This document shows, piece after piece, positions 24,201 through 39,200 of a stretch of DNA of 64,000 nt (position 1 is its first letter; each line of letters opens with the position of its first letter). Source of the stretch: Atopsyche davidsoni. Lineage: Eukaryota > Arthropoda > Insecta > Trichoptera > Hydrobiosidae. The position numbers were made by a program, and so were the translations under genes. Location: NCBI GenBank assembly GCA_022113835.1, contig JAILWY010000002.1:7666501-7730500 (forward strand), given 5' to 3'. The notes beneath the pieces are model-generated. The model was not told the origin of the DNA and did not search any database. It saw only the letters and a program-made list of their open reading frames with translations.

Positions 24201-27200
24201 ATATTATACTAGAAATACACCAAGTACCTCATTCTTTAAAATATTGAGTATATTAAATTGTAAATATCTAATAAAATAAGTAATCAAAAAATATATTTTA
24301 TTGATATTTGCTTTTATATAACAACAAATTTATTTAAGTATTTATCGACTGCTCTTAATTTATTTGAGTTAGTGTTTCTAAAAAAATATTTTCATGGGTT
24401 CTAAGCATCAAAAATAATTAATCCGGTCCGGTATTTTTAAAAAAAAATATTTATATGTTATTTTTTGAAGATAGTAATAAACTAAGTTTTAAGCAGTTTT
24501 AACTTTTGAAAATTTGATTGAGTGCAGCAGTATACCTTCATACCTTGCAGGGAGAGCCCAGCATATATGTGCACCTCACGGTGACAACCTGGAATCCGTA
24601 CCTCCACGAGTGCTTGTGTGTTGTTGTGTTATTATATCCGTATAAATTATTGTAATGTTGTGGATAGAACAGGCCCACAGAGTCCAAAACGAATGTGGGA
24701 TAGATTTTAATTTAAATAATTTGATAATGATAGGATCCCTCTGTTACTATGATATGCTGTATTTTTTTGGAATTTGAATTGAATACTTATGAATTCACAC
24801 TCTGTTATAAACAAAGTCCACTTGAGAGCTCATTTTTATTCAGAAGAAAACAATTTATTTTAGTTATTACTGTTAAATCATTTTATTTATTTATTAAGTA
24901 ACATATTCGTAAAGAGGTACTCAGTCATTTATATTATTATTAAGATATTCAGCAGTTACATATAAGCAATATATTTGCACACATGAGTAGGTTTACAAAA
25001 TTAATCAATAGATAATACGATCAAATAATTAGTGATAATACTAGAATTTAATTGAATGATATACTAGTTACTAGTATAATCATTTTCATTTTAATATCTG
25101 TGACTGAAAGCACACGGTGGAACTTAATTAATACTTAACTATACAAAAATAATCGACTTGCCAAATGTTTTGTATATTTTATTTAAAAAAACTACAACGC
25201 ACATTTCGGCCTCAATATCAGTTTCATACAAAAATTAAATCTCTTTAAAAGTAAATATGTTTTTTTTTTATATCAAAGAAACAATATCACAAGGTTGAAC
25301 ACAAGTTTAACTTCGAATAGCTCTATTTACGTTTACATTTAGCTGAAGCGTTTTTACTAATGTTCTATAGTCACGAAGAAACTGTTGTTTTCATTCATTA
25401 ACTGTTGCTAAACGAAGGGAAAATAATATGGATGTTCCAAATGAAATATAGACGGGACTAATGGACATCCTCACAAGAGAGCGTTTATGCGGCCCCTGCG
25501 GCTTACGGAGCCGTGCACCGGGCATGACTTGCCGTCGCATGCAATGCATTAAGGGCCTGCAGTCACGAACGTGCCGCTAGTGTGTATCGTACTTAGAAAT
25601 GTTATATTTATCTTTTTATCCTGGCAAGAATTACGATCGATGCTTGTAGTGCTCGCCCGTTGCTCGAATTGGCTGTAATAGAATGCTTTATGTTTTGGCG
25701 TGTCAGTGGTTTTGATGGCAAACGTTTTCGCAAAACCATTTTTATGATATGATTAAGAATAAATTATATTTAATTGGGAACATTTAAAAATTCTCTAATT
25801 AAAAAAAAAATGCTTCAATAAAATGCTACCAACAGTATTGTAAAGCCTTTTTGATTGAATTGAACGATACCTACTACACTATTTCCCCTTAAAAAAACAG
25901 TGAAATAGTCGCCAACCTCCTCTGAGAAGTAGCACTTGACGAAGAAGACAAAAATAAAAACTAAACTGAAAATGATATTCATTTGAAAAGATTTGTGAAG
26001 TGAACAAATTTCAAATAAAATAATAATTGGATTATGCTATATATAACATTTTTGATATGTAAAGGAAACATACCAAAGATATTGGACTAAAATAAATAAA
26101 AGCAAATGGTGTCAAGTATGGATTTCACAGATACCGGTCTGTTATCAAGGTGAGTCATCGCGAATACTATTTGAATGACTCGCGGGATTCACAATTTTAC
26201 CCGAGGTAATAAAATTTAATGCAGCTTTGTTACGAAAACCTCTTCACTAATTCGGAAAGACAAAACCGTCTGAAAAATGTGATAAAAGGCCGCCCCCCGG
26301 GCCGCGCAGACGAACTGAATTACGGTGTGTACGAGATTAACTTCATCCGACGGATTAAATCAAATAATAAAACGGATTACTTGTCTTCTTTTTGTGAGTC
26401 TTCTTACAAGCGGACAAGAGAGGTTTAATGTCTACTCATAACCAAATATTTTTCATGCGGCGCATCCTCGAAGGTGAACGAATGAAATAAACCGAAAACG
26501 AATACTACACCATGGAAATGGAGTAAGATGTATTTTATCACAAACGCAAATCTAAATACAACACCAACATTTGATTTTTTTAACGAATATTTAGAGAGTA
26601 ACTCATCAGGTACGTTTTATATATATTATTCAGTTTTTATAATTTATTGCTCCCCAAAATCAAATATCATATTATTATATTGTTTGGCAATCAAGACCTA
26701 TTCAAACTTTACATCTTCGAGTACCTCTCCTTAAAAGAAGTTGGTGACCATCTCACTGAACATATATTTTTCATGAGTCAGTCTTTTTAATTCGGCTTTA
26801 CTTACTTAAAATACTAATGTATCTAAAAGCTCAAAGTACCTATATTTTTATTTTAACTTTAAAATAGAGGTTTGTATATTGAAATACTAATTACTGTTGC
26901 AAAAAAATAGGTTCATTTGTATAAACAATTAATTTATTATTAAAATAATAAAAATCTCAAATCAAAAGCCTCTTAACGTGGACCAAATAACATAATGAAA
27001 TATAATAGAAATAGGTATATAAGATCTTTCATCGATTGTACACAAGCTTGCTTGTAGTCGTAAATGAACAGTGTGCTAGTATTCTCGGATCTGGAGGAGC
27101 ATCCGGGATGTACCGGAAGTGAAACAAAGCTGTGGTCATGTGGTATTCATGCCTCCGAGGGACCGTATAATATGTGGATCTACAATAATATAACCGTGAT

Positions 27201-30200
27201 CGTTACAATACCCAACCTCTACAAATAATTTGTAAATAAATAATTGACAGTACAGATGGATGGGCTTATACCAAATGTTACTGTAAATTTTATAAATGTA
27301 TTTTATATTTGGTAGTAATTCTGCATTTCTCTCAACATGCTTTGTGTTTCTGATCGGTAAATAATCAACGAATAATTTCAGTATTTAACGGGATGATTTC
27401 CAATACAGTGAGATCACGGCAGGTCGAATGGCGGCCACTTGTGGAGGGGTTGAGGGCCCTCCCTCCCCCGCCTACCCTAACACACCCTAATAACTAATGT
27501 CAATGCCGTAAAGTGAGGCGATCCGGGCGAGATTATCTTCGTAAAGTGTACCGAGCAGAGACAGGGCAAACGCACCGATCATGGCCACCCGATAGCTTGT
27601 GTGATTTTATAAAATAACACGTTCGTTATGGATTGTTGAGCGTTTAATAATTGTTTTTATTGGGGTTACTTAAATAATCCTTTATTTTGTGATGCGACAT
27701 CACTAATCATCCTAGTTTAAAATTTATTAAATACAAGAAAGTATAAAATTATTTTTATGAAACAAATATTTAAAAAAACTTAGTATATATAATATTGAAA
27801 TAAATATATGCGATTTTAAATTGGTTTAATTAAAAAAAATAATCCATAGCTAATATCTCTGAGATCCCACCCGTTTTAGCACCGTAGAAGACGATTTTCA
27901 TTAAAGTGTAATATAATATATCAGTATAAAAGAGTAAATTATTAAAAATACAAAATAAGCTTTCATAAAGGTCAGTTTATTTTTTTGATTAACTCATTAA
28001 AATATCAGTGTGATCGATGATGATAATATAATATTTATTTTTGAAAACCTATTGACCATTAACCATACAAAGTAAATAATAAATCTTATGGGATCTTTAC
28101 GTTGATCTCATATGTTAAATTTTTATGTTTTATTTAATATACAATTTTTCTAGCTAGACTAATCCCGGTATATTTTCAGGCCTTATAAGGTACCATAAAT
28201 AATATATTTTATTAATTTGAGAAATATATTGTGTTAAAGGAGAGGCGAAATTAGCTATCGATCTATGGGCCATTGTGTATGGGATAACGGGAAATAATGG
28301 GCTTCTTTAAGCCATAACATAATGCCTTTAGGACTTGGGGAGTAATGGACTTAACGTAAATTTCTACCCTTGTCAAGTAGGATCCTGCCTTAGGTAGTTT
28401 CTTTTGTCAGTCGAGTGTCCACTTGTGGTTATTCTCTATTTAATAAAATATTAGAAAGGAATAAGGAAAAGATTTCGATATTAAGTTTTTAATAACCAGA
28501 AGAGATCTCTGAATAGGACGAGAGTCTTTAATAATGAAAATGCTGTCGCCAGAACTCCAGAAGCTATTAAAAGCTATTGGGAGAAAATCGGGAAAGTATT
28601 CGTTAAGTTATTGTGAATTTATTTAATAATTTGAAATAAAAGAAAAAAATACCAGTACATCCACAAACAAATAATTTGATGCGATATATTGTATTAGCAA
28701 AAACCATATCGAAAAATCCATGTTTTTTATTTAATTTTCAATTATTTTGTCGCAGTGTCTTTGTTACTAATACGTTGTAAATACTAAAATTTAAACAACG
28801 ATCATCTCAAAAATACAACAACAATAAAAATATTTTTTCTATTATAAAAAATAACAAGTTGAAAACAGCGATCGATAACAAATTCAATAAAACAAAAAGA
28901 CTTATTCGTTTACGGATGATTACAGCTGAAAATCTATACAGAAACACGACGTTTCAGCTCAGCTGTTGTCTAGCGTTGCCCACAACAACATTTGTCCGAA
29001 TGCGGAATCGCGACATATTGTTTTGCTGCAGCCATTTTGTTATTTCTAATAAGCTACGAAAATAGCGACAATAGCGACTAGCGAGAGAGTGGAGTGTCCG
29101 CCCTTCCCAGCTCTGGCGCTGAATACAAACGGTAATCGCTTTATATCTGATAAAATGTGGCGACACAACAAACTGCATAATCTCCGGCATAATTGAATCC
29201 TTTAACGTAGTCTCCGCGCTAGTGATGTGCTCTACTTTGCTTTAAAATATTGGATAAATTAAAAATAAACCTATTAATATCAGCGTGTATTCCGCTCATC
29301 AGGGTGGCTGCCGAACTGAAGGATTTTGATCACATACCGAAAAAAGTATGTGATTTTGATTGATGCATGATAACTGACTAAATATTATGCGGACACGCTG
29401 GCTAATATCATCATGATCTATATATTATGGTTATAAAGTAAGGCTATCAGGGGTAGATATTTCATTCAATCACAAAAGCATTCAATGTATTACCAGAAGG
29501 GATCATGTTGTACTCCTTAAGGGGTGTCTTATGTGTACCAGTAGCTGCTAGCAATTTGACGATTGCAGCTGAAGATAATGCTTAGCACTTTGAATTGATT
29601 ATTATATATTTTTTAATAAATAAAGAATAAATCAATATAAGAGAGAGGAATCGCATGCAATACGCAGAGTTTGCTTTAAAAATCTCACTCCAGCAAGTCG
29701 TCTCGTCCCTAGTCCGCGGCGTCAGTGTGGCCAACTTCGCGTCCCGATTTAAAATTTAAATTATTTTTTCGCTCCTAGAGGTTGCCGGCGTGCGCTAAAT
29801 AAAATAAAAAAAACGAGAAATGTTTGTATTGTGCGGCCGCGCGAGGCGGGGAATGCAAATGCCTGTGAATTGGGTTGCCAGTTGATGTAGTTGTCGCGCT
29901 TTATGCGAGGAGTGAATTCGGATTTGAACGTCAAAGACAACACGGCGGGGGACAGATTGGCCTGAATACATCAAGGGTTTTATTTTACTTTTGACTCCGC
30001 CCGAAATTGTGGAAATTTAAATTTACCGAGTAAATAAATATAATAAAATAACAGTCAAATTAATAATCTCATATCACACAGATAAATAGATTCAGAGCTC
30101 AGTCGGCGCGGATGTTTGTGAATGAAGTCAGGGACATTGTGAGATTAGACTTCCAAAAAGGGACAAGTGGAGTTAAAGGGTTTACTACCCTTTTTGAGTG

Positions 30201-33200
30201 CTTGAGTGATCTTTTATGCTCTGTTATATTCACACATATATCTACTCATCCCTATACGTAACAAGATTACTAAGAAAACAATAAACTAGAGATTTCAATA
30301 AATTCAAGCATGACATTAAATTATGCGTATTTCTAATTAAATATAATTTTTTTTTACGAGTCTGGCACAGATATGCGAATATCGTCAAGCGTTTCTTGTC
30401 CTATAGCCGCACACCAAACAACACAACCATCAAAGTTTGTACCGGATATGGAATTTCACTTCATTGGGGGTCGGGCTGAAAAAAAACGACTGCAAAGTAA
30501 AAGCGAAAAAAGTATTGTTAAATCGAGAGTGCTAGTTTCGGAGGTACGAAAATTTCCGGGCACGTTGAACTTTGAATTTTTTCGGCGAAAAAATCTAATG
30601 AATTTGCGGTGAAACTCTTTTCTGTGAGCTAATTGGGTGGTGTATTTTTTGTTGTTTTTTTTCGGCTCGGCAAATTTGTCCGGCGGATTCCGGGGCCCGC
30701 GGTCCCCGGGCGGACCGCGACCCCCATTTGTTACCCCTGCCCGGCGGACTGCTGCGGTCCCGCGGAGGCTCGGGAGCAGTCAATATTTGCTTTTTGAGAA
30801 CTTTTTCCTGTTGTAAATATTTTATGCGAGTCGTCCTTCTCCTATTGACCGAGCAGGCGCTCTCTAAGCATAAAGTATTGCGGATGTAATCCTTCGACAT
30901 TATGTACGTTTGTTTGATATTTACTTAATTTATTAAACAAAGCAGAGTTCCTTTTGAATGCTTTATACCCAAGCAGCGAATCATTTTCTTTAAATTATTA
31001 TAACATATAATATAATTTAGTTTGAATTAAATTATTTTTAATATAAAAACTACTTATTGCCGATGATATCTTACTACATGAAATATTAATTAAATATTTT
31101 TGAACAATGATTTTCACATTTTCGTTTTTATTAGTGACCGGTTTCGCCAACCTTTCACGTTGGCATTATCAAACAGAGTCTCTGTTTGATAATGCCAACG
31201 TGAAAGGTTGGCGAAACCGGTCACTAATAAAAACGAAAATGTGGAAAATCACTCAAGTATTTTATTCAAAAATATAAAAATGGAATTCTACCAAAAACAT
31301 CATATTTTGGATTGAATCTGTAAATATAGTCCATTCTTTTGGTAGGAAAGGCAGTTTCTAACTATTACTATAAATTTATTTCAATGGTGCTTAATCATTT
31401 AATTTGATCTTTTACACTCTACATATTCTGTTTAACAAAACACTTTAACATCATTAATAGTTTTTCAATTAACATAATTATTATTCTTTATAAAATAACA
31501 TCGATTCTGAATTTAAAAAAAACACATTTTTGTAAGCACTTACGTATGAATGCATTCTAATTGATATTATATCACAAAATAAAAAATTACAGTATTTCGA
31601 GCAGCAATACATATGAACACATTAAAAATTATATACCCGGCTAAAAGGTCATTAATATCTGAATGCATTCTAATTTATATTACAGATCAAAAAAATATAT
31701 GTAAAATACAATTTGACGCATCTGGCCTATTTATTAAATATTAAAATTAAATAAAAAAGCCTTAAACCTAGTCGGGATGATCCGTCAGCACATCACACAC
31801 CCCGACCGGGCCTGTCCGGACGAAGAGGGTTTTTCGGTCAACGATAATTCCGTCACGGCCTATTTGACTAAGATGACAAAAACGTCGGTTAGGAGATAAG
31901 TCCTGACATACCACTGAAAGCGATTATTAAAAATATTAACGTAAGTAGGGATGGGATCTACAGTATAATCAAAATCACAAAAAATTCACGTTTAATAATG
32001 ATTAAATAGAGTTAAATTAAATTCACTTTAAATCCTGATGGCAACCTAGAAATCAACCATCAAACATTATTAAAAAAATTAAAGTATAAAATAAAAAAAG
32101 TTTCCATTTATGTAATATAGTACTTATAGCTCTCTACTTAAAGATGCCAAACAAGCACTTTAGCGAAACTAGTCGCGTCCAAAATAAAAAGTAGGAAAGA
32201 CAATAAAAAATATGTTATATTTGGATTTATATCAAAAATGTTAAATTTGTTAATTAATATTTATTACAACACATAAAAAATGTTTCATAAATTTAATAAA
32301 AAAGATTTAATCGAAATAATAAATCAATATTGATTGCTTAAGTATCGATGACTGTCACATCACTATGTGTATAGAGATTATATAAGGTTTATTTAGCTGT
32401 TAATATACGCGTTGATTGAGCCTTTAAACTGCTTGAAAAAAATATTGATAATATAAAATAAAAATTTCTGTATATCTCAATGTCGTATTTTTAATAAATA
32501 TATTTGAAGATGAAGATTTGCTTCATCGTAAAAAAATTAACAAAGGATCCGAGTGGATTTTAGTCGCATTGATGTTTTTTGTACGAGAAAATTCGGAAGC
32601 CATATTGTCGAATTGCCGCTCTGGCGGAAGTGGAATGCCTCGATGTGGAGATTTTTATTCGTCAGGACGCGGCAGACGTCTCCCAGACACGTCCCGAGAG
32701 GCTCGCCTCGTCTCCCTCCCGCCGCCGTCTGCCCCCACGTGTCTCCAGCCTTGAGAGCGATCGGAGAGAGATGCACTTACGAGTATACGGAACAAACGCC
32801 CCGACGATACTAATAGGCCTGGCAGAAGAAATATTTTTCGGATGTTTTTTTGTATGAAATTTGAAATGTACCATAAGTAGACGCATTCAAAATAATACGA
32901 TAGTTTTACTTTTACGAAAACTGAACATCGCTTTTAATTTAAAACGAATTTTTTTATATTTATATATATATATAAATCCAATACACGTTGCGATGTTGAG
33001 ATTTGTATCAAATATAACGTATTAACAATTCAAATTTTATGCGGATAAGATATATATTTAATGAGAATTTAATGTTTTAAATAATAAAATTGAAGCAATT
33101 AGAATAAAATATGACGCTTTAAAGCATTTTAATGATTTTTTTCGTAACTGATAAAATACCAAAAATATCACACTAGAGGTAAATGATATCATAATATTTT

Positions 33201-36200
33201 AAATAAAATACTTTTTGTGATTTTCCACATGTTCAATTTTATTGGTTACCAGCTGCGCCAACATCTGTCAAAAATATTGAATAAACGATATCACGCTGAA
33301 GATTTTTAGCGCCCGGGCCTGTGCGCCTCGTCGGCACAGTTAAAGCTATTTAAATTCAACAATATTGTGAAGAATGCTCGGCGAATGTGACGCGGGGGGT
33401 ACTTGTGAATAATTTTCGTCGGAGTTGTTTGCACGCGAATCAAATTGCTTTGAATAAAACACACGTCAGAATGCTCCAGAAGCCTCCGAGCGCAGCCTCC
33501 GCGCGCCGAGGCTCGTTACGCCGCTGAAAACACATGCCGTGATTATTCTGTTTGCAAAACGAATAGCAGATGTTATTGTTGCTACTTTCATCAAATCATG
33601 TAAAATAAAAGTAAAGCTAAAATAAACGTAAAACTGCTGGACCGCTGCAAGACATATTACCTGATCTGAAAGTTTTTAACGACGGGTTGTTGATTGTTCT
33701 GTTTGCAAAATAAATAACACATGCCAATGATGGTACTTTTATCAAATCAAATAAACCTTACGCTGAAATCAACGTATAGTTGTTAGACCGGTGCAAGATA
33801 TAGCACCCGATTTACTTATAGTGTTTATATAAACACAAAGCAAAATTAAAAATTAATCATTTATTATTTCTGACAAGACTTGTGACTTTATTTATGAGCA
33901 AAATGCGTGCTTTAAGAATATTATGGCGAATTTTTATTGAAACTGACCGAGAAAGTATTATAACAAATTAAATTTCTTATTTTATTTTCCACAAATTATA
34001 TAGGACCGTTTAAATAAAATAAAATATTATTGTGATTTGTGTGGGATTTGAACCCACATCCCCAAGCTTACATGGCCAGTGCATTACCAATTATACCAAA
34101 GAATCACCTGGTACTAAGCAAGAATTTTTAACAATCATATCCTATACGTGAAACAACGTACTTATTATGCCAATTAAATGCTATATTTATTTGATTAATA
34201 ATGATGAAGTAATTTATTCAAATATTGAAAATTGATTAAAGAAACACTCAGAAAAATATCATCGTGATTTGTGTGGGACTTGAAACCCACATCCCCAAGT
34301 TTACATGGCCGGTGCATTACCAATTATACCAACGAATCACTGGTACATAGCAAGAATTTTAAACAATCATATCCTATAAGTGAAACAACGTACTTATTAT
34401 GCCAATTAAATGCTATATTTATTTTTGTTTTCCAGGGGCGGGGGTGCGAGGTTTCCGGCGGTCACCTGCCCCGGCCACGGGGCGCGCCGCAGCGAGTTCA
34501 TAAAGTGAATTTATAGTTGGCCGTTTGTCGCGATATTATGCGCGCGGCTTGTTTGGCCGCAGTTTTGAGCATATTTCCCGGGGTGCAGTATTGTGCTCTC
34601 GCCTGCATCAACCCCCCGCGACCCCACATTAAAATTAAACATATTAATATTCACAATTGCCTTGTGCATCAGAAAAAAACATTTTTTTTTTATTTCAATA
34701 GTAAGCAGCATCCTGTTGTTTTGGCACTGCGTTACATTTCGAGATGGTCACTATTTTCAGTATTGGTTTTTAAACGTATTTTTATAATAAAAAAAATTGA
34801 AACCGATTGAATTAATAAGAACACTTTAAGCGGGTAACCAAATTGACTAATCTGATGTTTAAAATTCGCGTAAAATTGCGCGTGTGAAATCTAGTCTATA
34901 CACTCTTTGATTTTTTTTCTTCCGTTTAGCAACTCCGAGTTAATTGTGAGATTTTCGTTAATAAATGAAATGTTGTGTTACACGATAGCTTAAATTATAT
35001 TTATATTTTAAGCGGGTAACCAAATTCACTAAACTGATGTGCGAAGCGGACGAAATTCGCGTAAAATTGCACGTGTGAAATCTAGTCTATACACTCTTTG
35101 ATTTGCATGTAGTCAAATAAATCGTTTCCTATAAAAAGTTGAACCACTTCATAAACACTTTGCGGATTACTTAGCATCACAACACCACTTTGTCCTTAAA
35201 ATTGTTCAATAATTGGAGGAATATCATTCTCTGACCACTCCACTTCTTCATTGTCACTTTGTTCAGAATCACTGGACAGTATTGGTAGAAGTAACGTTGA
35301 CGAGTCTTAACAAACATAACGAGCTGTAAACCCAAAGAGTAAAATGACCTTCTGCCGCTTTTAGAGTAAACATATTCAAAAAGGTACTAATACGCGCCCT
35401 GCTTTTAGACAGCAGTCCGCGAAACGGGTACTAGTACCCGCCCCGCCTTTAGTGTGTTAAATTTACAAAAGGATTAATTTGTATGAAATACATTTGTGTT
35501 TATCTGTGTTACAATTATAGAATTCACTATTAAGAATAAATAAAAGAATATCGTTTAGAGTTACATAATATAGTACAATATGAAAAATAAACTATAAGCA
35601 ACCGAGTTTTCAAATATAAAACGCAACAGCTGTTGATGCAATTTTCACCTCAGATTTTTCATACGAAAGCCCGACCCCAGTAGTGTTGAGTTTCGGGCGC
35701 TATTCCCACCCTCTCCTCTCACTGCAGGGGCATTACTCACCCCGCGGTCGCAAGATTTGCAAATGTTTTCCTAAGGGTTGCAGTTTGAATATGCAGCATG
35801 TTGCTGCGTGAACGATAAATAACCGCGGACTAAAATGCAGGCCTCGCTATGAAACTGCTGTGTACATCACATTTATTATTTCTAAAAGCTTGCTTTATCA
35901 TGTTGGCCTACGTTAGTACTCCCAGTATTATGTTCTCTGTATACATACACAGGCTGACTTCAAACGTGTAAGCAGACCTTTCAACCCGGTATTTTTATTA
36001 TAATACAGAACACAAAAAAATACTATTATTCCTTTTAAAAATACATTAAATGACGTCACAGTGACGCTATGTATATTATATTTAAATGATACAAATTTAT
36101 TGGTATTTAAAAAAACCGTTTATTAATTAAAAATTCGTATTTTTATATGATATGTCAAAAGAATGACAGTTTTAAAGGCCATTAGCGAATTTCTTATCAT

Positions 36201-39200
36201 ACTGTTATAAGTTTTACACGTAGAAAATAAAAATATGTTAAGTGTAATACTACAAACTTTTCGCTGTTGGGAATTTTTTAAGAGACATTCAAGCTTAGGT
36301 ATTCCGAGAGTGAGGAGTATATTCACTGCTCTACTCTATAAGAGTAGAAGCCCGCAAGGGGAGGAGAGGGTAGGCAGGCTTTAGAAATATTTCGTATGTA
36401 ATTACGGATGTATCCGGCTTGCTACGTTTCAAGCATTTTCTTTGCTGATCACAAAAACAAATCAAAATATTATGAATGTTATATACAAAAGTATACAATA
36501 TTTCGGATAAAAAAAAATTTTGATCACAGTTAAAAACGAATTTTTAATTATTCAAACATTACGCACCACTTTTGTACAAAAAAAAAATTACAGTTAATGA
36601 ACTAAACTTAAATTTTAATTACAAATAATAAGCTTAGCAGTAACGCGCAAAATTTTAAATTAAGCCAGTTAGCCACGGAGCGCAATGAAAATTTAAGCGG
36701 CCATGATTAAAAATGGCTGGAAGTGTTGCAGTTTGTATTAAAACTGCGTTCATTAATGGGCCGGGACCGCAAGCTTGGGCTGGGGTGCTTTTCCAGTCCG
36801 GCATATGTCCTGGATTATGCTCGGATTCGAAACGCCTTTGACTGTCCTGTATTTCAAAGGCCGGACTATTGTACCGGCCATGTTATACAAATTACTTTTA
36901 AATTTATTTTATAATAACATCAAAATAAAAATGACTACAATCGACTTGTTATTATGCTTTTGAAATGTACGGTAATGATGCTTTAGATTGTTCTGTATTG
37001 TACAGGCCTGTTCTTGAATAGTCTAAAATTCGTTGTGCCAATTAATCATGTTAACAAATTCAAAACCTATTCTTTATAATAATGTCTTGAAACCGTGAAT
37101 ATATTTTTAAAATGTTGGTATTACACTATTAAAAGTTAAGGCTTATTTATATTATATTGCTAAGAAGTCTAATGTATGACCTGAATAGAATCTGGGAAGT
37201 AAACTCAACCACAATCTGCGATATATCTTATTCGAATCGAACTCGTGCCAACAGATCAAACTGAAGATTTAAGGGTGTTGTCCGGGTGCGGCGGCGGACC
37301 GGAAGGGGGTGTGTTAGGGATAGGGAGGGGGGGGGGTGGCGGAAGTGGCAGCAGCCAGGAAGCGCGCGCAGCTCCCACACTTCCGGGCGACACTATCTCA
37401 CATCCGGCCGAGGAGCCTTCGCTGGCTGTTTGCTCACGCTGGAGATAAGAACCGTTGCCTCCGTATATGAGACGCCTGTTCTTTTTCATTAATTTCAACG
37501 CTGAAAAGTATTGAAGATACTATACATAGTATATTTATAGTAAATATCGCTGTTTATAGATAAAATGAGAGAAGCTAATGATTAAAATTTACTCGACAAA
37601 AAAAATATACGAAACTCTAAAAGAAAAAAATAATTTTAATATATTTTGTAGTTTCTGAATAATAAAAAAATATCAATTTTACTGACGTAGAAATACGCCT
37701 GAAAGCTTTGGTATATTAAAAAATATATATTGATACGCTCTGGGAAGGGCTCAAATGTATGCTTACATATTTAAAGTGTTGTTTTGTTATTATAATTGAA
37801 AAATTAACTACTAAGTTATATTAGTATTATATTGTACCGCGCATTAATAATGTTACATTTTATGCATTCAAATAAAACAATCCTTAATTACACAAAAAAA
37901 ATATTTATACGTAGAGTCCATCACTTCAATTGTTAGTAACATCCGATCTTCATTAATAAGTGACCAATCAAAAGAAATAATAGTCCATTATAAATTTAAA
38001 ACGAACCCTTTTACAACAAAACGCTCGCAGCAACAATGGGAACAAGTTAAATTGAGTGGGCAGACATTAAGCAAGGATACCACAATAGTCCTGATGACAC
38101 AGACTACCGTATGGCCAGCGTGCATAAAGGATAAAGGGAGACGTCCTTGCTAGGCGGAATGAAATCAGGATTAAAAGGGGAACCCACGCCAGCGACTCCT
38201 TTGTCAGCAGATCGCCTGTAATTGCAATCAACAGCCTCATTGTGGACAGTAATAAAATGTAAAAAAAGGACCAGACTGGACCTCGAGTAGTTGTTCATTG
38301 CAGGTCTAAATGCTCGTGATTATATACCCGTTCACAAAAACGTCGCCACGAATATTATCTTTGTTTTCAATACAATTCGTAATTAGGATAAAGTCTTATT
38401 GCGTGTGTTTTACAATTCAACCCTTCCGTTCGGGGTGATATCAATTATCTTGGGTATGAAGGTAAACAGGTTTTTAACATAGCATGTAAAACGATAATCT
38501 ACCCTTATTATATTTAAATATAAATGCTTCGGTAATTTTAATCAATTGGATGCAGTTTGATCATTTTAATACTCTTTAGTACAAACAATAAAATAAAGCG
38601 TATGTATGACATTAATAGATTTGATAAAAAATCTGCAACTTTATGTTTCTTTGTTCTATGAGAAAAATATGACGTTTGGCCAACACCAAAATGAATAATC
38701 TTAAGTATTTATAAAAAAAAGTAGAGTGAATATTATTAGGTGTGTTTGTTGCAAAAACAACAAACATATCTTTTGTTACAAATAGTGGATCATCTATTAT
38801 GGTCATAGTTGGAAATTAATATTTTTAGCGTTTGTAAAAACACTACACTTGCAACTATATAGGTATACTGTAAGGAACATTTCCTGACATCTTTTTTAAA
38901 AGGCGTCAATTTTAGTAGCATCACATTAATTACCACGACCCCCGCATCCCCTAAAGAGAGGAGTGTCGGCGACAAAACAAAACGGGAGCATTTTTATTCC
39001 CCCGAGAAGCCAACCGACAACTATGAGTTGTGACGTTTGATAACTATGAAATAAACAGGCCCAGATTTAAAATATTTTATGATTTAAATTGGCTATTTTT
39101 TATTTATTCTACTCTTTAATATGGCGTTATTTTTGGTGAGGAAATGGTATATTGTTGAACCCAAACGATACTTAAAATACTACACATTTTGGGTGTGTAA

